A program made the position numbers and the translations under genes. Source: Campylorhamphus procurvoides (taxonomy: Eukaryota > Chordata > Aves > Passeriformes > Dendrocolaptidae). From it: 64,000 nucleotides of DNA. Below are positions 14,533 to 40,300 of this stretch, piece after piece (the first letter of the stretch is position 1; every line of letters begins with the position of its first letter). The notes under the pieces are model-generated. The model saw nothing but the letters and a program-made list of their open reading frames with translations, searched no databases and was not told where the DNA came from. The stretch covers positions 1 through 64,000 of the forward strand of contig WBMV01006632.1 in the NCBI GenBank assembly GCA_013396655.1, in the 5' to 3' direction.

Positions 14533-15391
14533 TAATTCCCTCTTCGTGGAGGATTAATTGCCTCCCGAAACAGACACAACACATTGCAAGAACCTTCACC
14601 CTCTAAAATCAGACAGACAAATTTTCAAAGAAGGTCCAATGCACACTAATTTTCCAAGATACATACACTTCAAAAGCACAGACAGAAGTGAACAGTGCTA
14701 CTCAAATCAGCTCTTCCTATGAACATACACGCTCCCTTTCTAATTTTCAAGTGCTAAAACTGTATCTCAAAAAGGCTTTCTGTTCCTTGTAAGAGATTTC
14801 TAACCAACAAACAATAAGACTCTGCAACATTTCTGATTATTTCAGTTTTGTTTTAATGATATGGGGCAATTCTACGAGCAGACACTGTGCAGCTAGTAAC
14901 TACAAAATAAAGAGGTCTGTTGGTGTCGTCTTGGAATCCCAATTTGAAATGTAAATTTGAGTCAAGGTAATTGAAAAGTCAGAGTATCTGAAAATGCATA
15001 CTAAGTTTTTACTTCAATTTTGCAATACTTCTTGAGGAAAAAGTGAAGTTGGTAGAACAGCGTATATCACCAAGATTACAAAAACTGGAGGGAAATAATA
15101 CATTGCAACAGCGATCCTCATTAAGTAAGTTACTTCATCACAGTAAATGTTTAAAAAAGTGTCAATGTTTTTTAAAAAGTGTTGAATCCTCCCCCCAAGT
15201 ATCTGAAGAGAGAAAAACCTTTTTCCTTAGTCAAAATGGCTTTTAAAAAAAGTTTCTCAAAACAACATCAATAATCAAAAAACATGAATTGCATTTTCCT
15301 TAATCCATAATATCTCTAGTGCTGAAGGGCCATCCATGTAAAAAGCAGATTCTTTGGGGACATTAGTCAATTAATTTAATAAAACCCAGTT

Positions 15392-26805
<11,414 letters not shown>

Positions 26806-28769
26806 CTGAAAGAGAGAAAAACCCCACAAAAGTGCTATAAATTCTCATGGAAATAAACATTAAACTGAAGACCTATGCCCATACTTCTAACATTCTTGCT
26901 CAGCACGTTTGTCCCCTTCCAAATAAGTGATCAACTCATATTATCATGCCACCTGACTTTTCAAGTCTTTTGCCTGGTCTCTACAGTTTTTTTATAGAAT
27001 ACCCAACCTGATGAATGAAATAGCCTTGAAAATGCTACTTACAAATAGACTTTCCTACAAGACTAAAATGAAAACAGATTACAATTCTTTCCTCAGTCCA
27101 TATTATATTATTACATTAGCAGATGTACAATGTTAGGGAACCCCTAGACCATGATGCATTCAGCAATGGCTGAGAATAAACTTTATTTAAAACTGCCTTT
27201 TTTATTTGACAAAATTTGAAAGTCAATTATCATATTCATAAACCTGTGAGTGATCTGAAAAATGAGAAAGGAAGGAAAAAAAGCATAAAGAACAGAAAAC
27301 CACTTCAGGCCAGTGGCATATCAATACATCCTTTTGACCCTGGGGGATCCTTTGGCAATAAGTGTAAAACAAATGAAATTAAATTTAGCAGTAGTGGTAC
27401 CACCCTTTTGGGATTGGCTGTAAGAAAAAGTAGAATGGTTAAAAGCAATTTGAAGGGACCCTAATGGCTTTTTTTTGGAGGTGGGATTAATCTAAAAACC
27501 CCCATAAATAAGCAGGAGGACAAGTGCTTATTTGTCAATAAGCACACACTTATTTTTCACTGTTAACACATATTTGTCGAATTCCAACATGAATCAACAT
27601 GTCTTAATTCAGAAGGAAAAATAACTGTGCTTTACAACAATATTCATGATCATTTCGCATTGCTGTAAGAACTTAATGTCTTTGTGGCATTTATCGGGCT
27701 GATGAAAAACACAGGCTCCTTTATGAATCTTGGAAGAATACTTTGAGTATCTGAAGATAATGATTAGGTTATTACCAGCATTAATTGCCATTCACAGTAA
27801 ATGAGATTAATTTTTAAAACTAGAGTTTTGTCAACAAGCCCTAAATTTTCTATGAAATGCTGAATACATGGCAGACTGTTCAGTCCATGTAACTTCAGAG
27901 TATGCCTCTAGTTTGCCTAAATTAGTGAATTTGCCTCGGGCTCCCTATTCACCAAAGGAGCCCTCAGAAGACAATTCAAAATGTTAGTCAACTCTGAACT
28001 GCCCTTCGAAGGCTCTGTTAGCTACTGCACAAGTCAGGCAATATAAACACCTTACCATACTAACATCAACCACAATAGGTGATTTCCAAGACTTATATCA
28101 AAGGACTTAAAAAATTTCAACAATCTTCTCAGCAACACCACATCTGTACTAACAAAGACATATGGCCTTCTTACACTGGAGTAGAAAACACCATGCATTA
28201 AAAAAACTGGAAACAAAAGAATTCAGCATGTCCCATCTCCCCAAAACTTCCAACCCTACCCTTACTGTTAATACAGTAAGTTACTAAGTAGGTATAAAAG
28301 GTAAATGTTTAGGTCCACCTCAATTTCATTACCTAGAAAACCACCATATAGGGGCTGTCCTGGTGATTTTTTGATAGCAAACTCAAACATAACAGCTTTG
28401 TTGGTCTGCTTTTACTTTTCATATATATCTATCTGTATCTATGTGTGTGTATATGTATGTATCTGTTTTTCTCAACTCCACTGACCCTTATTGCTGAGAA
28501 GTACTAATGGCTAGATAAAACTATTCTGAAAATCATCCACGTAACAAAAAGGTACACAAACCCCACAAAAAGTCTAAAATAAATGCCTAAACAAATGTTA
28601 AAATACCAAAAAGCCAGAAACGGTAAGCCAACAAAGTGTCCTACTCTAATGATCAGTGATCTTGCTCTCAGAGACCTAAGTCTCAGTGATCTTAGTCACA
28701 GGGGTAAGCTACCTTTTCAGGGTTCTCAGAAAGTAACAGAGAACAGCCAAAAAGGCACGTTTTAAAACA
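26806..28769. other. TRAM1 intron 1, readable part
   Basis: AT-rich intron with no coding match. It includes a hairpin at 27,524-27,545 and a TA/TG-rich simple repeat at about 28,421-28,463. Confidence 0.75.
27524..27545. repeat. Perfect 9-bp inverted repeat with 4-base loop
   Basis: gtgcttatt - tgtc - aataagcac; could form a small hairpin or be part of an old inverted-repeat element. No function inferred. Confidence 0.85.
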
Positions 28770-30030
28770 TCTGGCGGCTCCGAGAGCGCTTGGCCTGCAG
28801 CAGGGCCGGCCGCAAGGAGAGCTGCCCTCGGCCGCTGCCAAACCTCGGCCCTCCTCCGAGGCGGGCGAAGGCAGCAGGGCATGCCGAAGGGCGCCTCGAA
28901 GGGGCCGGCGGCCCGGGATGCTCGGCGGGCGGTCCGGGGGCCCCGAGCGGCGGCTGGAAGGACACGTCACCGCTGCCTTCCCTTGCCTGGCCTGGCCTTG
29001 CCTTCCCGCCGCGCCGCCCGACGGGAGCCGTAGTGCTGGCGGGGCCCGGCGGGGCCGCGCACACAAAGANNNNNNNNNNNNNNNNNNNNNNNNNNNNNNN
29101 NNNNNNNNNNNNNNNNNNNNNNNNNNNNNNNNNNNNNNNNNNNNNNNNNNNNNNNNNNNNNNNNNNNNNNNNNNNNNNNNNNNNNNNNNNNNNNNNNNNN
29201 NNNNNNNNNNNNNNNNNNNNNNNNNNNNNNNNNNNNNNNNNNNNNNNNNNNNNNNNNNNNNNNNNNNNNNNNNNNNNNNNNNNNNNNNNNNNNNNNNNNN
29301 NNNNNNNNNNNNNNNNNNNNNNNNNNNNNNNNNNNNNNNNNNNNNNNNNNNNNNNNNNNNNNNNNNNNNNNNNNNNNNNNNNNNNNNNNNNNNNNNNNNN
29401 NNNNNNNNNNNNNNNNNNNNNNNNNNNNNNNNNNNNNNNNNNNNNNNNNNNNNNNNNNNNNNNNNNNNNNNNNNNNNNNNNNNNNNNNNNNNNNNNNNNN
29501 NNNNNNNNNNNNNNNNNNNNNNNNNNNNNNNNNNNNNNNNNNNNNNNNNNNNNNNNNNNNNNNNNNNNNNNNNNNNNNNNNNNNNNNNNNNNNNNNNNNN
29601 NNNNNNNNNNNNCGGCCGGGTCGGGGGACAGGAACCCGCCAGCCCGGCAGCGCAGCCGGGCCGTGCCGTGCCGTGCCACGGGGCAGCGCCGGCCCGACGC
29701 TCGCTGGCGGTAGCCCGAAGCCCGCGTTGAGCACCGGCGGCAGAAAATGACCGGGGGTCCCGCCGGCGGCGCGGAGGAGGCGCGACCTAACAAAGCAGGC
29801 TGCCCCCGCTTCGGGCGCTTCGACTTCACTCCCTCCTTGCACCCCCGCCGTTCAGATTCACCTTCCGTGCCTCTCTCCTTCCCCTTGGCTAAGCTTGGTT
29901 GTCGACAGACCCCCGCCAGCTGGAAGATGGGCTCCTGGAGGATGCAAGGAGGAGGCCGTGCCCCGCGGGCTCGATTTGGGTACCGCACGGTACCGCTGTC
30001 ACCGGGCCGTCCCTCCGCTCACACGGGACT
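28770..30030 (-). promoter_or_regulatory. TRAM1: CpG island, TRAM1 promoter/exon 1 region (interrupted by gap)
   Basis: There is an abrupt rise to very GC- and CpG-rich sequence on both sides of an N run, in otherwise AT-rich DNA. It lies where the TRAM1 first exon and promoter should be. The readable parts carry no TRAM1 N-terminal coding sequence, so exon 1 is inferred to be inside the gap. Confidence 0.8.
29070..29612. other. Assembly gap (543 N)
   Basis: A run of N inside the GC-rich island, typical of sequence dropout in GC-rich avian promoters. Its true length may differ. Long open frames drawn across it are meaningless. Confidence 1.
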
Positions 30031-33000
30031 GTGTAGCCAGAAATAACAAGTAACATGTAACAATAACAGTAACTAGGAATCCAATTGCAAGGAAGCAGAA
30101 GGGAAGAGAAGCTAACCGGGAGGTGCAGAAGGGAGGGACATTAACAGGGAGGCTACAAATGGATTGAAAAAATAACCCAGTGACAAGAGTCAGGTTAAAG
30201 TGGATGAATGAGAAATCAACACTCAAATGAGGAAAATATCCAGGCTGAATTCAGCTGTCCTTCATCCCCTCCAAAATTCATGCTATGTTTATTTATTAAA
30301 GTTTCTGGCTGGCAGATACTCCCAGTGGATATATGGAAAAGAAAGATCAAGAAAATTACTAGTTTATAGCTGAAATTTTGTGTTGTCAGAGCAGGGCTTT
30401 TGTTGCCAGCAACTAATGAATACACAGTAGAAAATTAGGGTAAGAAATTAAGGTGCAACTATTTGGTAATGCTTTGCCTTGCCAAAATTGAGAGTGTGCA
30501 CCAAGTACATTGTATGAGCTGTTTTTAATAGTTTGTTTCTTCCTACTCAGTGGAGCAGTGACTTATGAGCAGACGGATGACCAGGTTTTTCAACTATAAA
30601 ACATCTTCATCAGCTGTGTAGATATTCAGAAGCTTTCTATCAATTTAATAACTCATCAGACAAATATATTTGGTATCTGGAGATGATCTAAGATACTTAA
30701 AAATACGGAAGAGGCTACAGAGAAATTTCCCTCCACAGCTGGATTTTCTTTTTTTTTTAAAGTTTAAACTGAAGCAGCATTCATATTTCAGTCCCAAAAT
30801 GTTTTATATCCTATAAATCCTTTAATTCCCCTGGCCAGTATTTTGTTACTCCATAGTAAGCAGAACACTATTTCAACAATAACAATATGAAAGTATATCC
30901 CCGATTGCATACAGTGTAGTCATGCATGTAACATACTGAACCTATGAAACACATTGGGTTGGGATAAAAATTGGAATCCTTTTTGCAGTATGTTTGCATC
31001 TATTTCCCACCTCAGACTTATATGAAATCAGGTCATCTCATTTCCACAGAACATAACAATAAGGACTTAAGTGGGACAAGATGTGCTTTCCTCAAGCTAT
31101 AATCAGCAAGTGCCTTGAGTGGCTGGCTGGATGTCCTGTCATACAAGCACCCAGACCCTTGGTTTCAACTTGCTTTTGTGTTTGTCCTGACAATAATGTT
31201 AACTGCTATATTGAAATGGAAAACAAGGCATGATGTTGCCTCATCTGAAGTGTTCACACCTTCCTTTTATCAGAAGTTCCCTCTTTTGCCACATGAAGTT
31301 TCATATGGCTCTTTAGGCCAAGTCGGATAATCTGAAAAACACAGCCTTCACTCTGCTTCTTACCAATAGGCGGCTAGTCTATGTTTGCCAGGTTTCTTTC
31401 CAGATATGTACATTTTGCAACACTACAGACTTCAAAATGATCACATCATTTAGGAAGTTCTCTACACCAGCACCTGTGTGTGTGTGTGCGTGTCCCTAAA
31501 ACCTCACAACAGAACCCAAATAGATTGTTTCAGGTGGCAAAACTGTGGAGACTTTGGGAGGAAGAGTATTACGGTACCTGCAGTCACAAAACACAGAATA
31601 CCACTCTTCCAATTTGGGAACCTTTCCTGAATTCACTCATCATCAAACATGCTTAAAGATAGAACCAAGAACAATTTTAAAAGAAGTACAAATAAGCAAG
31701 TTAGCAAGAAAAGAATAGAAAATGCCAGAAACGTTGCAACTACAATTGAACTCCTTTCCTAGGTCTTAAACCTAATAAATGATGCAGCCTCTCAGGACAG
31801 AATCTTCAAATTAGCTGGCAGGAAGGCTGGAAACACAATTTGTGCTGCCTCCAGCTTCTGTCCTCAGCTGTTTAGAAAGTTAACGCAACAAATGACATTT
31901 GCTCTTCTAGTTTGTTGAGGCAGAAATTGTCCCTTCTCTTGTTTTTATTTGTAACTTTTAATGCAGTCTGCACAGATGAGCAGTTACATAAGGAATTGAA
32001 GAGGCTAATCCCCATTTTTATACATACAATGGCCCATAGCTTACATTACCACCATTTTAAAATAAACATTCTATCTGGCATAATCAACAAGGAGTTTGGA
32101 GACCTTTACAACACATCATAGCAGAGGTAAGCATCCTTTATTATACATACATCTCAGTAACAGTGCAACCTGTGCTCTTAATATTCCAGACACAAGACAA
32201 AATCATTAATGACTTGTCTGATTAAACTCCCCTTTCCCTCAGTTTTTTTTTTTTAACGTCAGGCATTTGTTGCAGCACAGCAGAGAACATAAAGTTCTCT
32301 GATTTGTATCCTCTGCTTTCCTCGCTGCATGCAAGTTCCAACAATTCTTTAATTAGATTCTAAAGCCATTTCCCTGTATTTAAAAATTCATAATAAACCA
32401 GAAGAAAATGGTTAAGCAACATTAAATTTCCTCTTTAGATCAAAAAGATGAGACCACCTCTTCATACCAATTTTGTGCTCTTAGGTTCTCAGACCTTATG
32501 ACAGAAAACCATGTCATTTCACTGATATTTCTGTTTTCCTGAAGCAAAATGACATTATTCAGAGCATTTAAATTATTTTTTTTTCAAAAACACAAAGTAG
32601 TGATAGTTATGCTTTTATTCCTAACAAAGGAAAAGATAACTACAAGTTCATGAAATAGCTACAGGAGAACTAATTATTAATGGCAAGAAGTCCATGTGAA
32701 AACTTCTGAGTAATTATGAAGAGAGAAATAATCCAAAAGGAATTGAAAATAAAAGAATGTTTGTGCAGGGAATGTCTGAAATGGAAAATGCAAGTAAACA
32801 GAATACAAAAGAAAGGAAAACTAGGAGACCTGAAAAAGACCACTAAATGACACCACACCAAAGTTTAAAAGTGAGCATGTGTCATGATGTGGCCAAAAGT
32901 CAGATTGATGAAGTTTGTAGAACGCATCATTTTAGCAGAAAGCAATTATTTCCCTTCTTCAGGGGTCTCGCTGCTACTTTAGAATATGGTATCAGTTTTG

Positions 33001-34053
33001 GATGCTGTTCTCAGGAGTATTTTTGTTTTGGATTTGTCTCATCTGATCAGAACAAATGCCATCAACTTCATAAAATAATGCTAATTATTAAGACAGGCCT
33101 TAAATACCCAAACATATTCATGTTTCACAAATGAGGGTACAGGTTTGAACAGTGTCTTCAAGGACATATATTTGTCCTTGGTATTTTCAAAACATTTCAT
33201 ATCTGCTTTTATTTTTGAACCAACATTAAAAGAAGTGTATATATCATTAAATGTAACACATTTTCAATACACAAAGTAATGCAAGAATTTATGCGCTATT
33301 CTTAAAGTGTAAGCTATACAGAGAACTGAACTCTCAGTTTAAATTAATCTTCAAACATTGTATTTTAATACACTATACAGTATCTTACAATCAAATACAA
33401 CCTTTAGTCAAAATTCCTATAGTTTAATTGGATTTAACAGCAAAACTTGAAGATTGTTAGTTATGATGTCACAGACAAGGTTACTTATATGGTGTGTAAT
33501 ACATATCCCAATTTGTATAGCTTTTCAATCACATTTTTGCAGAATCTGTAAGATAAAGAATTTAAGAACCTGCTCCAACTTGGTGCATTTTTGACACTGC
33601 TTGGTTAAAATTATTGAATTCTCTGAATGAATTCCACAGAAATGATGTTTCCACCGGAAAACAGAGAAGCCTGAAATTACTTCCAGTGTTTGTTAAAGCT
33701 TATTGCGGTGAGCAACCAGCAAAGATATGCACAGACAGCTAAATTAGGAAAGGAACATAAACCCAGTATTTACACCTGTTAATAAAAATAACTTGTTTTT
33801 TAGAATGTACAGATAACTTATTAGAAAATCACTTTTTGAGAAGCACAAGCAAGTGAAAACAGGCTTAAGAATAACATTTTCTGTTCTTTTTACTCCAGTT
33901 TTTTTAATGTATCTAATTTATTAAGTTTATAATATTGCTTTATGATATCATAATACTAAGTTTATAAGACCTTGCTATTTGTCTTCTGCCACTGATGGTA
34001 AAACCGGGCCTTTTATAACAAAGATCAGATTCAGTCCTTCACGCTCATTACAT
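30031..34053. other. Intergenic between TRAM1 promoter and LACTB2 3' end
   Basis: No exon recognised. Contains a (TG)n at 31,475-31,493. The open frames at 31,115-31,330 and 31,912-32,121 are short and unmatched. Confidence 0.7.
31475..31493. repeat. (TG)n microsatellite
   Basis: tgtgtgtgtgtgcgtgtc, short and with one interruption. Confidence 0.9.
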
Positions 34054-34189
34054 TTTATTTACTCAATACCTATCAGGATATTTTTAAAATTCCTATTAAG
34101 TAGAATATGAAAAACATTAGTTAACTGACCGTAACATTGTTTTAAAACTTACTGTATTTTAAAAAAATAAGTCAAAATTAGTTTTTATT
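34054..34189 (-). promoter_or_regulatory. LACTB2: Candidate LACTB2 poly(A) signals
   Basis: Minus-strand AATAAA at 34,184-34,189 (about 85 bases after the stop) and again at 34,054-34,059. Either could end a short 3' UTR; sequence alone does not choose. Confidence 0.45.
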
Positions 34190-34273
34190 TTACATACAGA
34201 CTGATCTCATCATTATATTTTTTCATACAGCCACTGTGTAGATTAAATACATTCTTGAGCAATCTTGCGTAAC

Positions 34274-34317
34274 TTATAAATTGTTTTTCCATCTGAAGCT
34301 GGGAGTTTCGTCACGTA
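34274..34317 (-). CDS. LACTB2: LACTB2 terminal coding exon 7
   Basis: Acceptor taacag/tacgtg. With the last base of exon 6 it reads [14 protein letters not shown] and stops at TAA (34,274-34,276). The tryptophan-lysine near the end matches the mammalian C-terminus, which fixes the frame. Confidence 0.93.
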
Positions 34318-37300
34318 CTGTTAAGAAAAAAAGACCAAATTAGTCACAGACCAACACTGAGATTCCACTTATAGACTGTTTAAAACTTAAACCTGTATGT
34401 GCATGTGTATATCTACACGTAATTTTTTATTAAAACTATTGAAATACTTTCCTTAGGCCAGTGTTCAGTTTTAATGGAAGGTGATAACCTGTTTCACAAT
34501 GTAACCTAGCAATACAAAGACTGATTAATAAAAAGGGTTTAATAATCCTCCTGTTATTTAAAGTTCCGAATATTAAACTTTCTAGATATTAAGAAATCTG
34601 AGGTAGCAGAGCACTTGTTGCATTTTCTGAAATTTATAAACTTTAGAGGGGAAAAAAGTCTGTGCTGCTAAATTAAGAATCGCCAAATGATTTTTATTTC
34701 TTCATTAGCTATGATGTGAAACAATGGCCAAATTACTTATATCCAAATATGGGAGAAAGCTTTAATGCCCATATTGTGCCGCGCTCCTGTTTACAAGACA
34801 TTATTTTTCTGTTTCAAGTAAGAAAAGCAGATCTGTAAAGGCAGTGTCACTCCCAATTGAAGCTATAGAAGTTATGTACCAACAAAAACTGCAATTCCTC
34901 ATAAGAAGTGGTAAATTAATGACTGCAGCAGACAGCATATGGCCATCATTTGCATTGAGTAACTCTCTTGTAAGGTTGTAATATGCCTGTCACATTCATT
35001 ATCGATACTGACAAGATGTTTCTTTGGAAAAATATTTTGTGAAAATTAAGCAGACAGTGTTATGTCTACAACTCAAGTCTTCCATAATGAGAACAAAACT
35101 TGAAATGCTTCAACTCTGAGTAGGTGGAAAGGACATTAAAGGAGATCAAAATCAAATAAGCAAGTACCATGAGTACACAAGCATTTGTACGCTACATGCC
35201 CAGAACCAAGAGAATTTAGGTTCTAACCTAACAGATGTCCTTACTTTGAACTGAAAAATGGACAAAGGTCACATGATGTTGTGTTTACCAGATATAAAAT
35301 TCAGCAATTGCAGAGATCAGCACAGAAAAAGTGTTATGATAAGATTGCTTTCCTCTTCTCTGTGAGCACAATTAATTAACAAACAACGTAAACCAAAAAA
35401 TTTCAAAGGGCACTTCCTGTGCTTCCTGGAAAGCAAATGCATACAACTGAATCAACGACTTCCAACTGGAGTAGAAGAGTCACAGCAATTATTCTGATTT
35501 GTATCTCCTCTAGTTACTGAAACATTCCAATAATTGCAAGCAATTGAAACTTTGTGAACAAATACCTGACTGTATGTGCTGTCTCTTCGAAAATGAAAAT
35601 TGATTTCTGAGGAAAACTGAGTTATTTTTGTTCAGTAAACACAAAAATGGTGTTTTTGGAAAAACAAATAAAACCTTAAGTCAGTAGCTCACTCAAACAA
35701 TTTAATTCCTGGAAATCCAAGATGCACACAGTCTCTTGTAGGGAAGACTGCAAGTCTACCTTTACAGAGAAAGTTAATTTATCCACTACTTAATCTAAAC
35801 AGAAAATGCTGTTGCTTGAACTACTTTGGTAGTGAAAGGAAGGGATAACCAGTCACCAGCACTTTATGCCCTTGAGGAATCTGGTAGAGCCAAACTGTTG
35901 AAATGTGTAGGTCAATAATGTATAATCAAGAATTGAGATAATATTTGAAAGCTGGTGCAGTATCCTGCTGGTAAGCTTCTATGGCATTCTGCACAGAATA
36001 AGTCTAAAGACACTATTTTCTGAACTTCAGTAATGACTGTGTTTGTATGACTCTAGTCTTTTTTCTCTGAATAAAAAGCAGGTTATTATTATTACAAAAA
36101 TTAAATTTCAGTTGTTCAATTAGTACCTAGTAGCTGTATTACCATTACAGTAAAGATAAGGTCTAAGTTGAAAAAAAAACCCCATTAACTTCATGTTGTT
36201 ATTCAGGTTGGTAAATGCTGAAAACCTGAAACAGCAGTAAATATTTGTGTAATTATTTATTTATAAGTAGACAGTTGTGGGTGCAGTTATGTAATGTACG
36301 GAAAAAATAACGTTTCCATATGTGCGTGACATTACAGAAAGAGAATACTTCACTTTGTTCACTTAGAGTAAGGCACAATGTAAAAACAGTAAACTAAATA
36401 CAACTGCTCTACTTAGGAAATGGACTAATCAGAAATTGTAAAAATTTACACTGTCTGATTTTACGCATCTCTAGAACATATACACACAAATATACTATTT
36501 TCAGAAAGGTGGAAACTTAAATGTAAAGCCATAAAATGCTACATATGTGCATATTTAGGTATGAATTCCAGAAAATATACAAAAGTATAAATGCTAGCAT
36601 TAGAAATGTGTTCTGTGGTATGCTATAAGTAAAAATTTAAAGGTACATGCACTACAGTTATCTGTGCTGTAATCAAGTCACAAATACTTGATGGAATATT
36701 TTCTAAAAGTCTGGAAATAGTGTACAACCATTTTGTCCATTACTTCAAATTGAAACACAGCTACTGCAACAAATTGCATTTTTTTCTAGATAATAATGCA
36801 CTATAATAAAATGAGTAACAGTACATAGAACATGAAAATGGAAACGACCCTCGTTTTACCCTCCATCCACAACTTACACACTTTTCCTTCTTTTTCCAGC
36901 TTCTTCAAGTGGACTAGGAGGTTATTTTCTGCTGCTGGAAGTAAATTCTCAGGGATTTCCTAACAGGAACAAAAAATATGCATATTGTGTTTGTATAAAT
37001 ATCCATCAACTATTTTATTATGTGGTTTATTACCACAGATTTTCCTCTTCTGAATTGCCATGCTGAACATTCTGTTATTTATACAACAATAGGAAACTGA
37101 GATGAGTAAATCAATTTTACACTCATTAACCTAATAGTCTAACAACACATTTTTGTTTACTTTGCTAATTTTTTTGCATTATCCATTTTTTATCATGCAA
37201 ACTTTGGCCAGCAGTAAGAAATCTGTGCTCTATTGAGCTTGGTCTGCCCTGGATTGTCAGTGAGTTGAGTATTTTTAAAAATAAATTTAAGATATATTTC

Positions 37301-40300
37301 TCCACAAATACCTACCACTTCTATGCCATGACAACATTTGCATAGGTTTACATATTCTGTAGCAATTAATATCTGTAAATGAGCACACAATTAAAAAATA
37401 TAACAGCTTCAGGAGGACAAAACATCTCTTAAAATTTTTCAATGCTCATTAGGTAAAAATCTGTAACACTGGTTGCCCAGAGAAGCTGTGGATGCCCCAT
37501 CCCTGGGTGGGTGGGGCTTTGAGCAATGTGGTCTAGTGGAAGGTGCCCCTGCCTGTGGCAGGGGGGTTGGAACTAGATGATGTTTTAGGTCCCTCCCAAC
37601 CCAAAGCATTCTACGGTTCTATGACGGTTGCTCAAAATCCCCCCCTCCAGCTCTATTATCCTAAAGGTAAAAGCTTTTTTTTTCCTTTTTGAAAACTAAA
37701 AAGTTCTAAATAATATGAGTGTGGTGGGAAAATTCACTAGAAAACTACATTAAATAAATAGTGAACCTTTAAAATACTTTGAAACTGTACTCTGTTTTTT
37801 ATAATATAAAGCTATAGTGGTACAGAAAAGATTCTTATACAAATAGGACAAGTGGTTTGTGATTTGCAGAAACATGGGAATGGCTGTATTAACTTACTAA
37901 CTGCATTAACTTAACTAGTTGATCAGACAGGAAAACTGCAGAAGCTGAACTGCCACAGGTAATGGTACATCAGCACTGCAAAACATTCCATTTGATGCAG
38001 TCATTCTTTTGGAAACTGGGGATCAGCAGAACCATGAAAAACAAGTTGTGAAGCTATTACAGACTTGTTCACAAACCAAAGCCAATGGTAATTTTGACAC
38101 TTTACTCCATAGTAAATGCTCTATCTCTATCTCTGCTTGCTAGAAGGGGCAACCCTCACGCAACAGGGACAAATTGCAGAGGTTACATGAAGAATGATAA
38201 AATAGCAAAAAAAGTACTCTTACACCTGCCTAATGACACACCCACGCTATTCAACTTCTGAGCTGCAATATCCAACTCTCTGGAAATGCAGTTCACCTGC
38301 AATCTCCTGCAGACTGAAAAATCAGGAAGCAGAAGTTTTAACCAATTATCAGAAGACTCCAGACACACTTTCACAAATCAGTGAGTAACAGTCATGTCAT
38401 ACTTTTCACTCAGAAACAAGATCTACAACTTTATTTTTGCTTTGCCCTATGAAACTGTGCTTAGGGCCAACAAGATAGTGAAATAAGAAGTTTGTAAGAA
38501 TCATCTGGGCCCCAATACAATGAAGTGCTTAAACAACACAACTTAAATGTAGTCATAAGTGAATCCCAAACAAACAGAATTTTTTTTTCCTCCCTTTTGA
38601 AAAGCCACCATGGTCTTCACTCAGACTTCAACTGTTACACACAATTTTATGCACATAACCCCAATTTTCTTTAGCTTGATCTAAAAACTTGTAATCAACA
38701 ATTACCGTGTATACTATCTTTACAAGCTCTGAGGACGTATATGATTTTCCAGCATTCTTCTGGAACACATTTAGAATTTGCTGTTCACGTGCAGCTCGGT
38801 GAGAAATGTAGTTTTGGATTCTAGTATTTGCATCACGTACTACCGGGCCATGACCTAAAAATCAAAACACATGTACCAGAGCACTATTACTCAAATTTGA
38901 AACTAAGTATGCTGTTTACATAAGAAAAATTCTTATATAAACTCTGGCAGATTTAAGAGTCATAAGAAAGAAGCAACACCTTTATGTATCACCCTGTCAA
39001 GAGTATCCTTGTTGTTAAATTGTCAGACACTTTGAATGATTGTGTCTGGGTTTTTTGGTTTCTGGGGCTTTTTTCCATCATATAATTAGGCCAAAATTAA
39101 ATTTCAATGTCTGTATCACAGTCTACAACTGAAAAGCATTAAGATGGAAAGGAAGAATTAGGATATGAAAAGTCTGAATAAGGAAAGGGAATACTTCAGA
39201 TGGAATAAGGAAAGCAAGGGAAGGCTACTTTAGGCTATTAGAAAAAATGGAAAGGAGTTCACTTAACAGATTTAAAAAATGAGATTCATGATATTATATT
39301 ATCTGTTTGCCTGCCTCCCCCTCCCCAAAGGATATTGATGCTGGTGATTTAAACTGATATTGGCCTTTGAAAAATAGTGGCTGATGTAAAGGACTTTGGT
39401 ACTACAGTCCTGTTGGGGATTACCTAGCAAACACTGAGGAGACATCTTTAACTGTGGTAGGTAATTTTCCAGGACACCTTCAGAATTCATTGTCACTTTG
39501 TATTTTATTTGTTTAAAGACATAAGTGATCACAAGTATGATAAAAAGAAAGAAAAAGAAGACAAATCAGTGAGCCAATCCAAATATGTTAGGGCAGGAAT
39601 AAGCAAGGCACAGAGAAGTTACAGGCAGATCATTTATGTCTGGCTGGTTAATAAACAAAACACATATTTTGTTCTGGACTCATTGTGGCAGATCAGAAAT
39701 GTTCAACTTACTGATAAGTCTTTGAATCACATTATGAAAAGGCTTAGTTGGTAAAACACTAACCTTTATGAAAAATCAAATAATGTCTCATGGTACACTA
39801 AAATGACAGATGAAAATACTGTTCAGCCATGAGAGTGACATGCACAGAAATTAATGTTTTACCTATAGAGAAATTCACTTGCGTGAATATTCACCACATG
39901 CTTTTCATAGCAAGGTTGCCCATTTTTTTGCCTGTATATCTCACTTGAAGTATCAGAAGCAACCTCCAGCTTTGCCAGTGTAAACTCTGAGTAATTTATA
40001 AAACTATAGAAAAGAAACCACTGTAAAAAACCATAGCTTTCTTTTACAAGTTATTTGGTATCATCCAAATCAGACAGCTTCTTTTGAGGTTCTCTGACTA
40101 TTTAAAAAAATTACCTTATTCTTTACTGGTACTTTTGGGTTAACTGACTAAATGGGTTTTTAGTTTTAAGGCTTTTTTTTCTTTTAAATTAAAGCTTATT
40201 TTGGCTGGGGACAGGCAGCTTATAGAAAAAGAGCAACTAATTTTTCATGTTTTGAATATCTGTGAAGTGTCAAAGGAATATGTTCTTCTCTAAATTAAAA

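Noticed and set aside
28762..29988. Long open frames on both strands across the N run (up to 408 codons)
   Set aside because: They exist only because N codons cannot be stops and the flanks are GC-rich. The translated flanks match no protein and are promoter sequence.
31115..31330. 71-codon frame with a hydrophobic stretch
   Set aside because: Short, isolated in intergenic DNA and unmatched.
31912..32121. 69-codon frame with signal-peptide-like N-terminus
   Set aside because: A leucine/phenylalanine-rich start is common by chance in T-rich DNA; no supporting context.
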